From Reyranella sp. (GTDB lineage Bacteria; Pseudomonadota; Alphaproteobacteria; Reyranellales; Reyranellaceae), in assembly GCA_030679805.1 (NCBI GenBank), contig JAUXST010000171.1, positions 1-5,660 on the forward strand: 5,660 nucleotides of DNA, read 5' to 3'. The position numbers were made by a program, and so were the translations under genes. Positions 5,154-5,660 of this stretch are shown here, piece after piece. Below the pieces are notes generated by a model. The model had not been told where the DNA came from. It did no database searches and saw only the letters and a list, made by a program, of their open reading frames with translations. Each line of letters begins with the position of its first letter. Within the stretch, counting starts at the first letter, position 1.

Positions 5154-5168
5154 GGGTCAACTTGACCC
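5154..5168. promoter_or_regulatory. Perfect palindrome immediately before the last gene's start
   Basis: GGGTCAA (5154-5160) and TTGACCC (5162-5168) are perfect 7-bp arms around a single C. The palindrome ends 4 nt before ATG 5173 and occupies the place of a ribosome binding site, which is otherwise absent. It looks like an operator for a dimeric regulator; because the spacer is one base, an RNA hairpin is less likely. Confidence 0.45.
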
Positions 5169-5172
5169 CATC

Positions 5173-5660
5173 ATGCCGACTGCCGCCGAGACCCTGATCG
5201 CCCGCTTGCAGGCCGACTGCACCGCCGCCGAGACGGCCGAGCGCTCGGTGCGCGCCAATGTCGAGGCGCAGATCAAGGCAGCCGAACAGGCCCGTGCCTT
5301 TGCCTGGCGACGGTTGAGTGCCCTGTCCGACATGGCCCGCGTTGCCGCTCTGGAGCCCGACCGCGAGCTTGCCGTCGAGCGCCAGCTCGAGGCGCTGTTT
5401 CGCGAGATCGGCTGGATCGAGGGCGGTCTGGCCGAATTGGGGGAGGGCGCGCGCCCGCTGCTCGACTGGCTGCGGCCGATCGCGGAGGCATTGCATGTCG
5501 AGGCCCATCCCCTTCCGGCCGCTGCCGCCGGGACCGAAGCGCAGATGGCCATCGACTCGCCGCTCGCCGATCCCATTGCGGCGTTTCGGGCTTTCGAAGC
5601 CTGGTACGAGGCCGAGCGCGGCGAGCCGTTTCTGCAGGTGTATGAGCGCTACATGCCGGC
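5173..5660 (+). CDS. Unrecognised helix-rich protein, 3' partial
   Basis: A reading frame with strong GC at third codon positions runs from ATG 5173 to the window end without a stop, giving 162 residues. I do not recognise the family. Residues about 4-80 are rich in A, E, R, Q and L with heptad-like spacing, suggesting long helices or a coiled coil (for example AAETAERSVRANVEAQIKAA). Later segments include REIGWIEGGLAELGEG, PLLDWLRPIAEALH, a proline/alanine-rich linker at about 112-121, and then AFRAFEAWYEAERGEP. No signal peptide or membrane span is visible. The start is uncertain: no ribosome site precedes ATG 5173, the frame stays open upstream into the thioesterase gene, and a TTG at 5134 is possible. 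The antisense frame over the same bases is Ser/Arg-rich and looks like a shadow. Function is unknown. Confidence 0.6.
   Translation, partial: MPTAAETLIARLQADCTAAETAERSVRANVEAQIKAAEQARAFAWRRLSALSDMARVAALEPDRELAVERQLEALFREIGWIEGGLAELGEGARPLLDWLRPIAEALHVEAHPLPAAAAGTEAQMAIDSPLADPIAAFRAFEAWYEAERGEPFLQVYERYMP

Noticed and set aside
5031..5165. TGA at the end of the thioesterase as a selenocysteine codon with read-through
   Set aside because: The predicted extension to the next stop (TGA at 5163-5165) is not conserved-looking, the hotdog domain is already complete, and no hairpin of the expected SECIS kind follows directly.
5157..5576. Antisense frames opposite the last gene
   Set aside because: Ser/Arg/Ala-rich translation typical of a shadow, while the + frame has protein-like composition and codon use.

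Overview
The window carries high-GC, GC3-rich DNA with every convincing gene on the + strand. It looks like a chromosomal segment of an alphaproteobacterium. The DUF992 secreted protein and the terminase-small-subunit-like protein are types I associate with that class, but no 16S or other decisive marker is present, so genus is not assignable.

Region 1 (1-3030) is a compact selenocysteine locus. It holds the 3' end of selA, a five-repeat SEL1/TPR-like protein overlapping it, selB 10 bp later, and selC (tRNA-Sec, anticodon TCA) about 50 bp after selB with its own candidate promoter. SelA converts Ser-tRNA(Sec) to Sec-tRNA(Sec), and SelB is the dedicated elongation factor that brings this tRNA to UGA codons marked by a SECIS hairpin. 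selD and the selenoprotein genes (often formate dehydrogenase) are not in the window. The unusual member is the SEL1-repeat protein, placed so tightly that coupled expression with selA and selB is likely.

Region 2 (3031-3974) follows selC, a known integration hotspot in other bacteria. It has an AT-rich patch, a terminator-like hairpin, and a frameshifted small phage-type helix-turn-helix/terminase-small-subunit-like gene that looks like a relic. The remaining roughly 350 bp without a gene holds short tandem repeats, overlapping hairpins and a possible promoter.

Region 3 (3975-4571) is a single secreted DUF992 protein with a signal peptide, followed by two terminator hairpins. Region 4 (4593-5033) is a PaaI-like hotdog thioesterase whose start codon lies just after the second terminator. 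Region 5 (5034-5660) has a palindrome-rich spacer and then an unrecognised, helix-rich protein that runs off the end of the window.

No CRISPR array, insertion sequence, integrase or rRNA was seen. The best candidates for something not well described are the SEL1-repeat protein inside the sel operon, the decayed phage-type gene beside selC, and the palindromes directly before the final gene.
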